Assembly (NCBI GenBank): GCA_903813345.2
Contig: CAIIXF020000005.1
Span: 24,367,375 to 24,431,374, forward strand
Length of the DNA: 64,000 bases
Source: Owenia fusiformis
Taxonomy: Eukaryota > Annelida > Polychaeta > Sabellida > Oweniidae
Reading direction: 5' to 3'
Under the pieces are notes generated by a model. That model worked only from the letters and a program-made list of their open reading frames with translations. It did no database searches and had not been told where the DNA came from. A program made the translations under genes and the position numbers. This document shows positions 37,301 through 49,614 of the stretch, piece after piece (the first letter of the stretch is position 1; each line of letters begins with the position of its first letter).

Positions 37301-39193
37301 CTTATTCCTTACAAACTAAAATCCCCCATTCATTAAAGTATGGCCATTCTTAAACACAAATTGGGCATATTTTTACATTTTCATACAACTGACAAGATAA
37401 TTAATGCTTTAATATTTAGCTGACATAGTTATAAACTGTTTCTCAAAGTAATATTAAAACATAACAATCGAGTTAAAAACAAAACATATTGAACAGGTAC
37501 ATATAAACTGGTAATCAAATCAAGCCTAATTTAGTAGTCACTTGATATCATGAGCCATGATATTATGATCAGTTTCCCTCCAAGCAATCAAAGAATCAAT
37601 CCAAATGAAGACACCTTTATTGTGAGTATTTATACACAACATTTCCCCCATTTGTTAATGGTTGTATATTCTCTCATCATACCTCAAAATATCTCTAGAT
37701 ACATCAAAGTTTGGAACAACCCACAATTCCTTTTGAGTAAACCATCCAACTTTAAGTTTAACTATTCACGAGCATTATGGACATCAGTCAAATGGTATCT
37801 CTCAGCTTTGGGAAATCTTGTCCTCTGGTACAATATCTAAAGAAACTTAGGGATGCAACGCCAACCTTGAGAACAAACAATCACCTTTTGAGAACAAACA
37901 ATCACATCAGGGTAGACATGACTTCAGCAATATTCACTGTGTCAGTCCTGTCAACTTGGGACCATCTAACATGAGTGACTTCCAAATGTCCAAACTTCCA
38001 TACACGCTAAATTGATGCGTGATTTCTATTTTTCCAGCAAATTTGTGACAATCACGCCTAATGCGTGAGGGTTGACAGGGCTGCTGTGTTCATAAACATG
38101 TTGACAAACCCAGCCCTGCCTAATAAAAATAACAGACATGACTGTCCTAGAAACTACTAAATACATAGTAAATATGAACACATGCTATCTATTGCAAGAC
38201 TTACGGCTGCCACAGCCGTCGCCATGTTAATCAGTGTTTTTAAGTAACGCAAGGATCCTGCCATGACCGTGGTAGTGTTATCGTGTAAGCCTGGTATAAC
38301 CGTGACAGGCTGGTATAACCGTGACAATGCTGTATTATATTCACATTGTAAGGCCTGTCATGACCCTGGATGTGTTATCGTGGAAGCCTGGCGCAACCGT
38401 AGCCTTTATTGTGGTTTATAAGGAAATGTGAATATTAATGTACAGTAGTAATTTTGATTTTGACATGATTAAGGTAGTTAAACACCATGATCATATTATT
38501 AAACCGTTTAATTGTAATGACGATCACTTAAAATTGTTAAGGATATTCCTGGCATTAATGTCATACATATTTACTAGTCATTGCAATACATTATAACGGT
38601 CATAGTAGGACTAAGCCTAAATTTCTACATTACCACCCTCATACCTGGCCTTGCAATACTATGTTACATTGTCACGGTCATACCAGGCTTTGCGATCCCA
38701 TAATACATTGTCACGGTCATGCCAGGCCTTGCAGAACTATATAACATTGTCACGGTCATGCCAGGCCTTGCAGTACTATATTACATTGTCACGGTCATGG
38801 CAGGCATTGCAATATAATACAGCATTGTCGCGATTATACCAGGCCTTCACGATAACATTACCACGGTCATGGCAGGATCCTTGCGCTACTTAAAAACACT
38901 AAATAACATGGTGACGGTTACGCCAGGCGTTAGTCTTGCAACAGATAGAATATGAATGTGATGTGGCAAAAACACAGCTGCAGTTTTCTTGAACACAAGT
39001 AAAAAAAATTCTAAAATTTAAATAAGATTTCCTCAATAAGTAAAACCAGTAAAGTGATACAAATATGTCCAAACTTTGAACTAAAGACTTACCTTGTCCT
39101 AAATCCTGCTGTTCCATACTGTATGATCTTGTCAACGTTATTTCGATGCTTTTCTTGACCCACAGTTTGTGCCTTCTTCAAGATGTTTTCCAT
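28342..39193 (-). CDS. PGM3: Phosphoacetylglucosamine mutase (AGM1/PGM3)
   Basis: Converts GlcNAc-6-P to GlcNAc-1-P in the cytosolic UDP-GlcNAc pathway that feeds chitin and glycans. Fourteen coding exons: 39193-39093, 35373-35303, 34109-33980, 33113-33018, 32830-32757, 32387-32260, 31914-31762, 31526-31403, 31209-31052, 30420-30263, 29995-29932, 29680-29558, 29373-29252, 28486-28342. They encode 548 residues (about 542 in human). Landmarks: phosphoserine loop TASHNP with Ser67, magnesium loop DGDADR (279-284), sugar-binding FEANGHG (372-378) and phosphate-binding [12 protein letters not shown] (501-512). All catalytic motifs are intact. The start follows the family length; the frame stays open upstream but matches nothing. 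The donor of exon 3 must be GTGAGT at 33979, not the nearer GTAAAG, to keep frame. Divergent from the bL35m gene with about 650 bp between the starts. The first intron is 3.7 kb and holds a palindromic element. Confidence 0.97.
28642..29019 (-). mobile_element. 378-bp MITE, copy 2, in last PGM3 intron
   Basis: Same length as copy 1 and inverted relative to it: starts TACCCTGCGTGCAG and ends GCAAAGGGTA. It is flanked by a perfect 9-bp duplication CTTCATTAA (28633-28641 and 29020-29028). Within the intron between 28486 and 29252. It carries a full TGACGTCA site (near 28868), CCAAT motifs and TATATA. Confidence 0.92.
33430..33520. repeat. Short tandem duplication
   Basis: A unit of about 34 bp containing AACATTTTTTGAGCTCCAG is present twice in a row, with one difference (ATTCCATA versus ATTCTATA), in a PGM3 intron. 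Confidence 0.8.
34965..35015. repeat. Short tandem duplication
   Basis: AAGTTGTATTCTATACAGAT occurs twice in tandem in a PGM3 intron, followed by a partial copy. Confidence 0.8.
38185..38950. mobile_element. Palindromic MITE-like element with internal minisatellite in PGM3 intron 1
   Basis: The left arm (about 38185-38345) is the inverted copy of the right arm (about 38780-38950): TTGCAAGACTTACGGC... on the left against the complement of ...CGTTAGTCTTGCAA on the right, and GTGTTTTTAAGTAACGCAAG inside. The right half also contains about five tandem units of 40-45 bp containing TGTCACGGTCATGCCAGGC (38650-38830). No coding capacity. Target duplication not clear. Confidence 0.75.
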
Positions 39194-39281
39194 GTTGACT
39201 TTCTGTATGGAAAACTTTCGAAATATGAACTTGAGCGAAAACAATAACATTAAAATATCAATAAATTGATTAGAAGAGTTT

Positions 39282-39714
39282 AGGCCATAAGAAGTAGATT
39301 CTTTGTTTTGCGTCCTGGCAAAATCCAAATCATGCAAGGGTACAAGGAAAACAAACACTAACTCAAGAAAAAACACAAACTTGTTTGCTGAGAAATGTAT
39401 ACATCTTATGGGCATAAAAAGGGATGACATACCAATTTGCAGTGATTACAAACACATATCTATACATTTTATATAATATATTTAAACTTCAAGGGTAAAA
39501 AATAAGAAAATACACAATGAATGCCAAAATAATTATAACACTGTCAATTTATCTGCATCAAATTATCTGCCATTTCGTCTGATTCTGATTGAACCAAAAG
39601 TAATGGTACTTTCAGACCCTTGTGATTGCTATTTTGATGTGTTTGTTTTTTCTGATTTACTCAAAATCATGCAAGCAAGGGGACGCAAAACAAAGAATCT
39701 ACTTCTTATGGCCT
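39282..39714. repeat. Inverted repeat in the PGM3 / bL35m intergenic region
   Basis: A 34-bp sequence at 39282-39315 (AGGCCATAAGAAGTAGATTC...) recurs perfectly inverted at 39681-39714. The two arms are 365 bp apart and lie between the divergent start codons at 39193 and 39843, so they sit in or next to the shared promoter region. They may be ends of a small transposon. Confidence 0.8.
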
Positions 39715-39842
39715 TATTTGATTTATTGACTTACCGAGTTTTTTAAATAATTAGATTTGTGGCGATTTATGATTTTTGATGTAGAATATTTACAACTAAA
39801 TAAAGATTGTTTTCGCAAGTTGTGCTTTTAGATAAATTCAAA

Positions 39843-42161
39843 ATGTCAGCCTCCATTTGCCGAAATATTTTAAAAGGTATATTTTTGTGTTTATACGTCT
39901 TTCACTCACACTCACGTAACATGTATTATGTTCAGAATTATCATGAATTCTCTGTTTTAAAGTTTATATACGATTTTAGGGATGTAAGGATGTTTTTTCT
40001 CAGAACTCTAGGGTAGATCTGGAGAAGAATTTTTTCCCAAAGATATCTTCACAGTTCATCTTGCAGGGCCTTGTGTTGTCTAAGGCAAAGACGGGTAATA
40101 TCGACCTGAGAAATGGGATAATTTGGACACTTGTTAGAAATTAAAATTTCCATTTTCCACCGTGCACCAGATTGATTTTGAAAATATAAAAATTGTTTGT
40201 AAAAATCTTGTGAGATCTCGGTCCATGTGAGAAAAAAAACATGTCTTTCCATCAAGATCGGAAATTACAACGTCCTTTAACATTCACATTTCACAAAAGT
40301 CAAATATGGTTTATGTTACATTCACATGTATTAGTGCTAAAGTGCTCACCATAAATAAATGACGCCTGATTTTCTATCACCTTTCCAGACCATGGTGATT
40401 TGAGACTTCATACTTTCCAATAATGTCTAGATACACATCCCTTAATTTTAACATGGGCAATCCTCACTTCAGCAAATCCAGGTGTCATTTATTTATGGTG
40501 AGCACTACGATATTGAAAGTCAATATCAATAATTTTTTTAGGTGCATTAATGCGCCTCTGGGGCTTTATTTATATACCTGAGATTTGTCAAAAAGTCACA
40601 AGAGGCGGGGCTTCCACGTCTTTGATTTTGGGAGTTATCGAATATTGCTTTGATGATTAATGTGAGATAATCTTTTATGGTGACTTCTGATGTTTTACCA
40701 TTTTCTAGCTGATTTCTCTCTCACTTTTTTATTACAATTCCTTGTATACCAGCATTATTACCAATTCCTTCAGTCATAAATGTCTGCAGGATCTGATTGG
40801 TTAAATGTCAGAAGTGAATGATTGACCATTCAGAAGTAGGCGGGTTTGTTTATGAATACAGTTTCATATTAACCGTCACAACCATGCAGGAAAACCATGG
40901 GGATCTTGAAACGGATCAAAGTTTATGAGTGCTGATTAGTTGATGTGTTAAAATGAAGGTTTATAGATTTATTCTGAGAACATCCCACAAATTAATGGGA
41001 CTTAACGCATGGTACAATGTTTATTAACTTCACAATTTGCAGGGGTGACTTCATGAACGTCTGCACAGAGCTGCTGAACTTGTTTTTGAGTTTCTCGTCA
41101 ACTCAAAATCCACTATGTTTGTTTTCAGGAGTGCAATCATTATCTGCAAGACTTATTCCCAGTCAACAAACCATCAGACCACATGTAGTTGATACACTGA
41201 AGAATAAAGCACCTGTCAATCAATTAGCTAGGAATCTATCAACCAATGCTAGCAGATCCAATGGAATATTAAATACAAAACCAACACCAGGATTATTCAG
41301 TCAAGGGGTTGTGTCAGGATGTTTAAGCCAGTGCAGGAGTTTCTCTAGTGTTTTGTTGAAAGCCTCGCCATCTGGGTAAGTTTTTTATTTAATAATATGT
41401 CAATGAAGTATCCATGGAAGTTGTATGAGCTTAGTACAAGGGGTCAATGCTTCCAGTTTGCAAGTTCAATTGAAATGTTCATTGCTTATCGTTAAGAGTG
41501 CTGTGGTGCAGTGTATGGCCACTGTAACTTGGAGGCCACAGATTTAACTCCTATGTTGAGCTTACACAAAGTGATTTCAAAATCATGATAGGTTTCAGTT
41601 GTTTGAAAAGCTTTCATTTTTGTGTTTTAATTATATCTACAGACAAAAGTTATAAAGATCAATCATGTGCAAAAAACATGAAATTGAGTATTAAATAAAT
41701 GCACTAATAACATTTTAAGTACAACCATACAATAAAAGATGGTGTGACAAGTTATGTCAAAAGAAGTTATCAAAATAAATTTGTTTATTTTTATTAGGAT
41801 TCTAGCGCCATCCTTACAAGTTTTCACAGAGCAGCGTCGCACAAAGATCAAATATAGTTTAACACATGGCAGACCAAAAACTGTCCGCGCTGTTGTCCTG
41901 AGATTCAAACGTTTAAACTGGGGCATCTGGATCCGAACAAAATGTGGACGTCATAAACATCAATGGAAGAAATCTCCAGCAAGAAGACTACGACTCCAAC
42001 AGCATGTTTTTGTGAATAAGACTCAGACTAAATTACTGGACAAAATGGTTAATCAATACTATAAGGAAAAGAAGTATTATCCTGATGATCCCTACTCAAG
42101 GTATCAAGTGAGACATGGACATGGACCTCAATATTATAAACCACCAAGGTTTTTACCTTAG
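39843..42161 (+). CDS. MRPL35: Mitochondrial large ribosomal subunit protein bL35m
   Basis: Three exons, 39843-39876, 41129-41375 and 41798-42161, encode 214 residues. The first exon gives only MSASICRNILK, the start of a mitochondrial targeting sequence. Exon 2 is Ser/Arg/Asn-rich and poorly conserved. Exon 3 carries the bL35 core: basic segment RPKTVRAVVLRFKRLNWGIW, then HQWKKSPARRLRLQQHVFVNK, then the mitochondrial C-terminal extension TQTKLLDKMVNQYYKEKKYY ending in DDPYSRYQVRHG. The product is a structural protein of the mitoribosome. It is divergent from PGM3, suggesting a shared bidirectional promoter between 39193 and 39843. Polyadenylation signal AATAAA at 42385-42390. Confidence 0.93.
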
Positions 42162-42384
42162 AAACAAGTACATTCTCACTTTTCCTAGCCATAAAGACAA
42201 AATTATTAAGCTAAAAAGACAATTTGCAGATAACTTAAATCGCAAATTCCTTTCGATAAGTTTCCAATGTCTGACTTGATTTGGAACTAATCTTTCCTAT
42301 ATCATGTACCGTATACACTCTCTCTAAGACAACTCCTTTTTATTAGTGCATTCATGATTCAACTGTATAATTGAAGATGAAGTA

Positions 42385-42390
42385 AATAAA
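42385..42390 (+). terminator. Poly(A) signal of MRPL35
   Basis: AATAAA 224 nt after the stop codon, on the transcribed strand. Confidence 0.5.
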
Positions 42391-42673
42391 TTATAACTTC
42401 AGATATTAATTGATTCTCAAACTAGACTTCTTTTATTTTGTCATTTTTTCAATATATCAGCTTACACATATTTTCATGTACAGTGTCCATCCATGTACCA
42501 AATAAAACCATTTTCTTTCTTGAGACTAAAGCTGAACGTCAAATATTTTAAAATTTATTGACTCTGGGTCTTTTGTCTCTTTTAAGTTGCAACAAATGAA
42601 TGTCAATAAGTATAAGTCTTTAAATTTTGAGTGCATACATGCTCATATGAAATTAACGAATGAATGTTTTAGA

Positions 42674-42799
42674 GTCTGTGTCAATCAGGTCAAAGTCTGC
42701 CTCAGTCAGGTCAAAGTCTTAGTAAATCAGGTCAAAATCTGTGTGGATCAGGACAAAGTTTCTGTCAGTCAGGAAAAGGTGTTTGTCAGACAGGACATT
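42674..42799. repeat. 21-bp minisatellite, six units
   Basis: Six contiguous 21-bp units, each with a TCAGGTCAAA-like core (GTCAATCAGGTCAAAGTCT first; later units GATCAGGACAAA and GTCAGGAAAAG). The unit is a multiple of three so the frame stays open, but no gene context supports translation. Confidence 0.85.
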
Positions 42800-44018
42800 G
42801 TCAGGGATTTCATGGTTTGGTAAGTTATGAAGCACCCAATGACCACTATACTCCTAAGAATAGTGAGGATGATGACATACAGGCAGGAAAACTATTAATT
42901 GCAGATGTCAGGTCATAAATAACAAATGATCTTCATACTTCATATGTCATCCTCCGTTGAAAGTGTTGAAAGATTGTGTTTTGATACTTATAATGGAGTT
43001 AAAATGAGTGGGTTTAACGAGTAGAAAAGTAAACAAGGGTGTAAACGATTTTCGAGATTGTTTAGAAATGAATTAAAATCCAACTCATTATTCAAATTTT
43101 GGAGAGAAATTACAATGAATAAACGTGAGCAGACAACATTTTTCTATTGGATAAAGACTGTGGACGTGTTTATATGATTCACAGATGTGACAGAATAACA
43201 ATGAAATGGTGCCCTTTCCCAGGTATAGAGGCCTCATGTGATGCTTGACATGTACCCCAATGTTGTTAAAGGGGGGGGGGGGATTTTGTAATTTACTTTT
43301 TAATCAACCATGTGCAACATTTAAAAGAACAAAAAATGCAGCATTTAAACTTGTAAAATGCAACATTCAAGAAGTACATAAAAAAGCAGCTATTAAAATG
43401 CAAGTGAATTTGTAAAAGACAAATGGGGTAAATCAATCTTTAATTCTCCTTTTTGTTACATTTTTATGAATTCCATCTTTTAATTCATGCCATTTAATAT
43501 TAAAATGATATACTACTATCAAAATAAATGTAATTGAAAGGGTTTATCTTGTATTTTCTCCTGATACCATCACAACTTGATCTTTGACTTTAAATGCAAC
43601 ATATTGTCAATTAGAATCTTAGTATAACTGTACAGACAATGTTGCATAATTGTTATTCATTGCATAAGGATTTTAATGAAAAGGCCAAAAAATAAAGTGA
43701 GTATTGAAAATATTTTTTCTTTTTAACTGATTTTGAATATTAATGCTATCAAAACATTTCTGGTACTAGTACTGTCATATCCCTTTGTTTATTGATTAGT
43801 ATATCTCTAATTAAACTTAATTAAAAATAGAATAACTAGGAGCATAAAAACTAAAAAATAAGAAAGGATTTTATTCATCTTTAAATGTTCATTTTGCAGT
43901 TTTTATTACCTAGGCTGATAGTTCATATAATTGGATAATTATTTAGTCATTAAATGCAATGATTTGATGTGATTTTTCAAAAGTTCAGCCATTAAATCTT
44001 AAAGGGAGTAAACTCAAG
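42800..44018. other. Intergenic, nothing coding seen
   Basis: AT-rich spacer between MRPL35 and the CBM14 locus. It includes a run of about 13 G at 43268-43281 and otherwise no repeats or exons I can support. Confidence 0.5.
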
Positions 44019-44525
44019 ATGGATGCTCAAATATCTGGAGATCAAAACTTTCAAAGGTAAATATTTTACTTTATATTATTATTGAAATTGTACTACTACC
44101 ATCTTTTTAATAATATACTACCTGCAATAAATTGGTATTCATCTGTGTACTGTAACTGTCTTTCATTTGGCGATTTTGTATTTTTGGGCCCATTGGTGGT
44201 TTTTCAAGTGCAGTATTTTACATTTAAAATTAAGGAGAGTTGGTGATACATTTGAACAAAGTCTGTTCAATATGAAAATTGTCTTGATTTAATTATAGTT
44301 CTCTTTAAAAAATGTTGAATATAAAAATATGGAGAACTAAAATATAAATTAAATAACTAGAACAAGTAAAATCAAAATTCCATCTTACATTACAACAGTA
44401 CTGTATCTACTTGGCTTTCTCTAGGTGGATTTATATAGCATTGAATCTTTAGGCTCCCCTATATAACATTGACAGTTGTTTTGGGCTACCCTTTATATCA
44501 TTTACACTGTTTTAGGCTACCCGTC

Positions 44526-45710
44526 ATGTCACTGACACTGTGGACACTTTATCAACTAATCACCTTATGCCAGGCTTCAACTAATTCAGCTTCTGGTAAG
44601 TTACTCAACTGGTATTCAGTTTGTCACTGCTATTCATCTCTGAATCATTAAACATGTAAAAGAGAGAGGATGCAATTAATAATACAATAGTTTATCTAAT
44701 GTATATTGGCTTTTTGGTGTTTTTATTCTTCAAATGTTATTCTTGCTCATTATAGGTCCTACCTGCAAATCCTGAAATATCCAAATCCAAAAACATTGAA
44801 TGTGCACCTCATTAAGTTTGCATTTCCATGGATTTTCAAAGATGAGTTAGATTACTCTAATAAATGTATTTTAGTATTCAGAATTCCAATCAAAATGACA
44901 CTAAGTATATTCAGGTAGGAATGCTGTTTAATGTTTCAAGTTGGAATGTACATCTAAGTAACAGAGTCTTGAGGAACAGTTCTAATAGAACCTCCTGTGT
45001 TTTCTTCTGATACATGTACATTCTAGAGATGAAAGAATCGGGTGAACCAACCCTCCTACCATACTTATTTGTTTTGGAAAATGTGAGAAAGTTAGAGAAA
45101 AACTCAGTTTGATTTTACACCATTGGACTTTCAATTTTGCATAATTTCTCAATCATCAAAATGTACCCTCTTCATTCAGAATTATGGCTTTTTAATTAGG
45201 TTCATTCGTTTTAGTTTATTAATTATTTGTAATTAAAAGTTATGATCTTAAGATAAGAGCTCTAACTCCTAAGTTTTCATACCAAAAGTGGTATAATTAC
45301 AAAGGTATTAAATTAAATGTAATTAAGTTCACCCATAACAATGTAATTAGCCAATGTCTTAAGCATGACTTTGAATTTAAAAATTATTTTCAATTTATTT
45401 GCCATTTAGCCTAATTCCACCTTTTCCTTATAGCACTGCAATAATGATGATCTGCCCATTTTAGAGTGTATTTCTCTTCAATATGTACATTAAGAATATA
45501 TGAAATATATGTTTAATATTGCATACCACTATTTTTTAGACTTTTTGTGTCAGACATTAAACGATGGCTTGTACCCCAACCCTGCAGATTGCTCTTCATA
45601 TTTACAATGTGCTGGCCATAAAACACATATAAAACCTTGTCCTAAAGGTCTACAGTTCAGTCCAACAATTAAGACATGTGGATTTACAAAGGCAACAGGA
45701 TGTATTCAAG
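44526..45710 (+). CDS. Shared 5' exons: signal peptide and CBM14 chitin-binding domain
   Basis: Exon 44526-44595 encodes a secretion signal (MSLTLWTLYQLITLCQAS). Exon 45540-45710 encodes one complete type-2 chitin-binding (CBM14, peritrophin-A) domain with six cysteines in the usual spacing: FLCQTLNDGLYPNPADCSSY, then LQC, KPCPKG, KTCGF and TGCIQ. The exon ends after the first base of a codon. Two downstream exons, at 45958 and at 49615, both accept this phase, so the module can head either a Gln/Tyr-rich protein or a peroxidase. An upstream exon 44019-44056 also joins in frame to 44516 and would add 16 residues (MDAQISGDQNFQ...) before the signal; I prefer the internal Met because it leaves a normal signal peptide. 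Confidence 0.85.
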
Positions 45711-45957
45711 GTAAATATCTACACACAAGTACCAAAGGGAAATTCCCATTAACTGTTACAGAACCCAGCAATGAAAAGAACGTCCTAAGTGTACACCAGT
45801 ACTAGTTAAGAAAAATAAACCCAAACTATTCCAAACCATGAACCAACCAACATGAAAAGATACAATGTCAAAACTGAAATGAGGTACTTGATTTTCTTGC
45901 ATTTAGAGTAAGCATATATTTCTATTAACAGTATTCTCTGATAATCATTCTTTATAG

Positions 45958-48900
45958 GTGTGAACTCACAGCAGTCATACAAACAACCGCAGCAACAAAC
46001 AGTCCACCAACAACAGCCATTATATCAGCAACAACCACAGCCTCAACAGGTCTACCAACAACCACTCCAGCAACATGGCCAAAACCAACAACCCCAGCCC
46101 AATTATCAGAATTATCAGAGCCACCAACCGTATGTTCAGACCTATATGACGCTTCCTCTACAATTTCCAGGTGGAACTATGTCTTATCATGCAGATCAGG
46201 GGAAGCCACTTGTACATCATAATGTTCACATTCCACCATTTCAGCATCAGCCATTAGGAGGTGGACTTGGTAAGGTTGGGAATGTTTGGTCAAGAACAAA
46301 TGGTGGTTCCGGAGGTCAAGGTCAAGTGGTGCAAGGTTATCCAATGAATGGTGGAAATTTCCCTCCAGGTTTTAATCCAAGATATCCAGATGGTGGTTAC
46401 CATGGTGTTCCCCCTTATACTAATACACATCCAACACAAGCTGGACCTAATGCATATGCTGGACATAGTTATAATGTAATGCCTCAGCATACACCGGTCT
46501 ATACAGGTTCACCCCAGGGACAGGCAGCGTTTGTGCCAGGTGCTGGGTATAACAGTGGTGGGGTACCTTTGCATGTTCATAGCCACGGAAATGGTGTTGC
46601 TGGAAAAGCTGTTCCCTATCCATCTGCTGGTCCAGGGGCATTCCAGCATGCCCACACTCACATCCATCAGCCTCAGCTTGATCAAGGTACCATCAATGGA
46701 GCAAGTGATAATGCAGAGAAAGATTCTGATCTAAAACTTGATGATGAGGTCAATGTAAGAGATGATCCATATAAAGAAATCTACAGACACATTGTTCATA
46801 CCCCCATTGTTCCATTTAGTAATCAAAAAAGTGAGAACATAATTTATTTCAATGACTCTTCTCATATCAATGAAATAAATAAAGAGAGCTTGCAAGTATA
46901 TAGAGACTTTGCAAAGAAACATAATAGTAAAGAAGGTGCCCATCACAAATATCAAACAAATAAAATCAATGGGAAAAAGGATGAAATTTCAGACAGGAAA
47001 CTTAAAGTCTCATTAAGCAAATATAAAGCATCACCTAAAACAACCAATGCTGTTGAAAGACTGCATCGTCAATATAGAGACAGGCTAAGAAAAATTAAGA
47101 TTAAAACTTTGCCCCAATACAGATCAGCCATAAAGACACAGAAGTCAAACAGGGAAGTTCCTTCAGAGTATGCATTCAAATTAAACAAGCATCAATATAA
47201 AACAAACAAGTATCCTGATAGAACAAATAAGTCTCCATACAAAACAGATAAATATCCACACAAAACGTTGCCATATAGAACATATCAGAATTATAGGAAT
47301 AGATATCCAGAAGATTCTTACAATTATTTTGATTCAAATCAAGGTGAGCAAGCCCCACCAACTGATTATGATGAGTATGATTATCCTTTGTATGATATGG
47401 GCAAAGAAATTCCTAAGAAAACAAACAAATCTGAGCGAATGGTTGAAAACACTGAACTTTCAAAAATTGAGTTTGATGCAAAACTTTTATCCTACAACAA
47501 GCACTCTAGACATTCATCAACTAAAAAGAACACATTTACAATCACATCAAAAGTTTTCCAATATTTTGGTAATAACTCAAGAAAGAGAGGCAAGCGATCT
47601 GTGGATTCAGATACCAGAGATGTTGAAGAAGATAACAACTCTACAGAAAGACAAACCGAATACTCCTCACATGTATCCACAATGATGAAACAAAATGACC
47701 AACAAATGGCCCCTGAATATCAATATATTGGTGGACAGTTAGAACAACAAAATGCAGATCAGTATCCTGCATACAGAGTTGGACAACCTGATAAAAACAT
47801 GCAAAATAATCAACAACAGTATCCAAACTACCAAGTGGAGCAAACAGGGGAAGGCATGCAACAGAACCAGCGACAATATCCCAACTACATGGTTGAACAA
47901 ACAGGTGAAGCCATGCAACAGAACCAGCAACAATATCCTGGGTTTGTAGCTGAACAAACTGATGAACAAATGAAAAAATATCCTACTGACATTGAAGAAA
48001 CTATTGAGACTGTGATTGTAATGCCTAAAATGGTGCGACAACCAATGGAGCAAGACGAGATGGAGCCTGCAATGCAACTGACACATTATCCTTCCGAAGT
48101 TGAAACTACTGAACAAAATGGAGGTTATCCACCCCAACAGGAAAGTGCTATGAATCAAGCTGGAATGCATATGAACATGGGTATGTCACAATCATATGAA
48201 GCAATGGATACTCATAAAATGCCACCATCTCAGAGGTCACATGAAATGGTCCAAAAACCTTCTATTGAGCAAGTCTATAAAATGCCACCATCTCAGAGGT
48301 CACATGAGATGTTTCAAAGACCTTCCAGTGAGCAAGTCCATAAGATGCCACCATCTCAGAGGTCACATGAGATGTTCCAAAGACCTTCTCGTGAGCAAGA
48401 TAATATTGATCCATCAAGAGACATGTATGAGCAATCTCAACCTTTCCAAGAGATGAAATTAAATATGATGAATGTGAAGAATACTGATAGACAAGCTGCA
48501 CTAAAGAGAGAACAGTATGAGCAGATGCAACAGGAAAAATCAAGTGGAAATAGGTATGAGGTGCCAGCAATGGTTTTCAGTGGTGTGGGACAACCTCATT
48601 ACCAAGCAATGCCACGGAAAGTTGATTCTGGAGCTACGGATATGGAACCTCCTTACATTGCACTCAGTTCAACTTATCAAAACTTAGAAGATCCAAACTA
48701 TCCAATGGGTTTGAAGAAAATGCCAAAGCCAGTGATGGAACGAATCCAAAAAATAACTCCAATAAAGCATTTTCTGGAGAAAGTATTGCCAAAAGCTATG
48801 GGACCTGTTATGGGTGTTTTGCAATTCCAGCCAAATGACAATGAATTATATGCAGGACCAGTACCCATACCAGGCCCAGATTCAGTGTCTACAGGCGGAG

Positions 48901-49079
48901 ATTATGGGTCCAGTGCTCAGAATCCATACTCTCCAACGAGTCTCAACACTCATTACCCTAACTACTACACTGGGGATGTCCATACAGGTGGAGGTCTTGG
49001 TGGTGACATTGGTGGCAGCGTTGGTGTTGGGGAATCATATTCCAGCTATGACAGTCAGTATTCAGAGATCAATTCTTGA
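45958..49079 (+). CDS. Gln/Tyr-rich extracellular matrix exon (CBM14-QY protein)
   Basis: One 3.1-kb exon, spliced in phase to the CBM14 exon, gives a 1,120-residue secreted protein. Order: Gln/Pro-rich start (QQQPLYQQQPQPQQVYQQPL), Gly/His/Tyr/Pro-rich part to about residue 330, a Lys/Tyr-rich basic part with YKTNKYPDRTNK-type repeats, then a furin-type site RKRGKR|S at residue 627 (codons 47580-47597). After it come Gln/Tyr repeats (QQYPNYQVEQTGEGMQ and two variants), three 21-residue MPPSQRSHEM repeats (48217-48400) and a Gly/Ser/Tyr-rich end. No known enzymatic domain. Composition resembles cross-linkable structural matrix proteins of cuticle, byssus or shell; the function is inferred. 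The exon ends in a stop, and ATTAAA near 49571 may end the transcript. In-frame phase-1 donor-like CAG|GTGGAG at 48987 could also splice on to the peroxidase. Confidence 0.75.
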
Positions 49080-49614
49080 ACTGGACATGGGTTTTTGATT
49101 TGTAAATTCATTTCAATGTCAATGATAACTACTAGGTTGTCTCGAAAGGTCTGATATAAGTGATAATTGAATTCACAAATCATGAAGTGTCTCATTGTTT
49201 AAGAAATTGTGCTCTGAAAAACTATGCATGGGTTATTTCTAATTTTAAAATCTGGCTAATGTAAAACTGTTAACGCTATAAGGATTGCAGTTGGTAATAG
49301 GTGAGTCAAAAAGTGAAAATTTCAGTTACTTGTCTACCCATATTGGTTGATTTGATGAGTCCATATTAATTTGATAAATGATTTGCCTAAATAATTACTC
49401 AGCCTTTGAAGTTTACTTTCTCAGTATGCTCATTGTACAAGCTCAAAATGTACATTTGGTTGTATTGCAAAGATTGTTGCAAAAACTATGAATATTTGTA
49501 TGGTGTGAATTTGTGTTTGGTTTCAGATATACAAGATGGTAATGGAGCTTGTGTTCTTTATCTTGTAAATGCATTAAAATTGTAAGAAATTAATAAGACA
49601 TGCTTTGTTTATAG

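Noticed and set aside
39194-39430. Open extension upstream of the PGM3 start (adds about 79 residues)
   Set aside because: It overlaps an inverted repeat, has no family similarity, and the Met at 39193 gives the usual PGM3 length.
42587-42823. 78-codon frame with V-x-V-x-Q-x-K-V repeats
   Set aside because: It is just the 21-bp minisatellite read in frame; no splice context, signal or neighbour supports a gene.
44019-44056. Upstream exon giving an earlier start for the CBM14 gene
   Set aside because: It joins in frame but would put 17 polar residues before the signal peptide; kept only as an alternative or 5' UTR exon.
45958-49079. Overlapping minus- and plus-strand frames of up to 143 codons inside the QY-rich exon
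   Set aside because: Shadows of a long, compositionally biased exon; no splice or start evidence.
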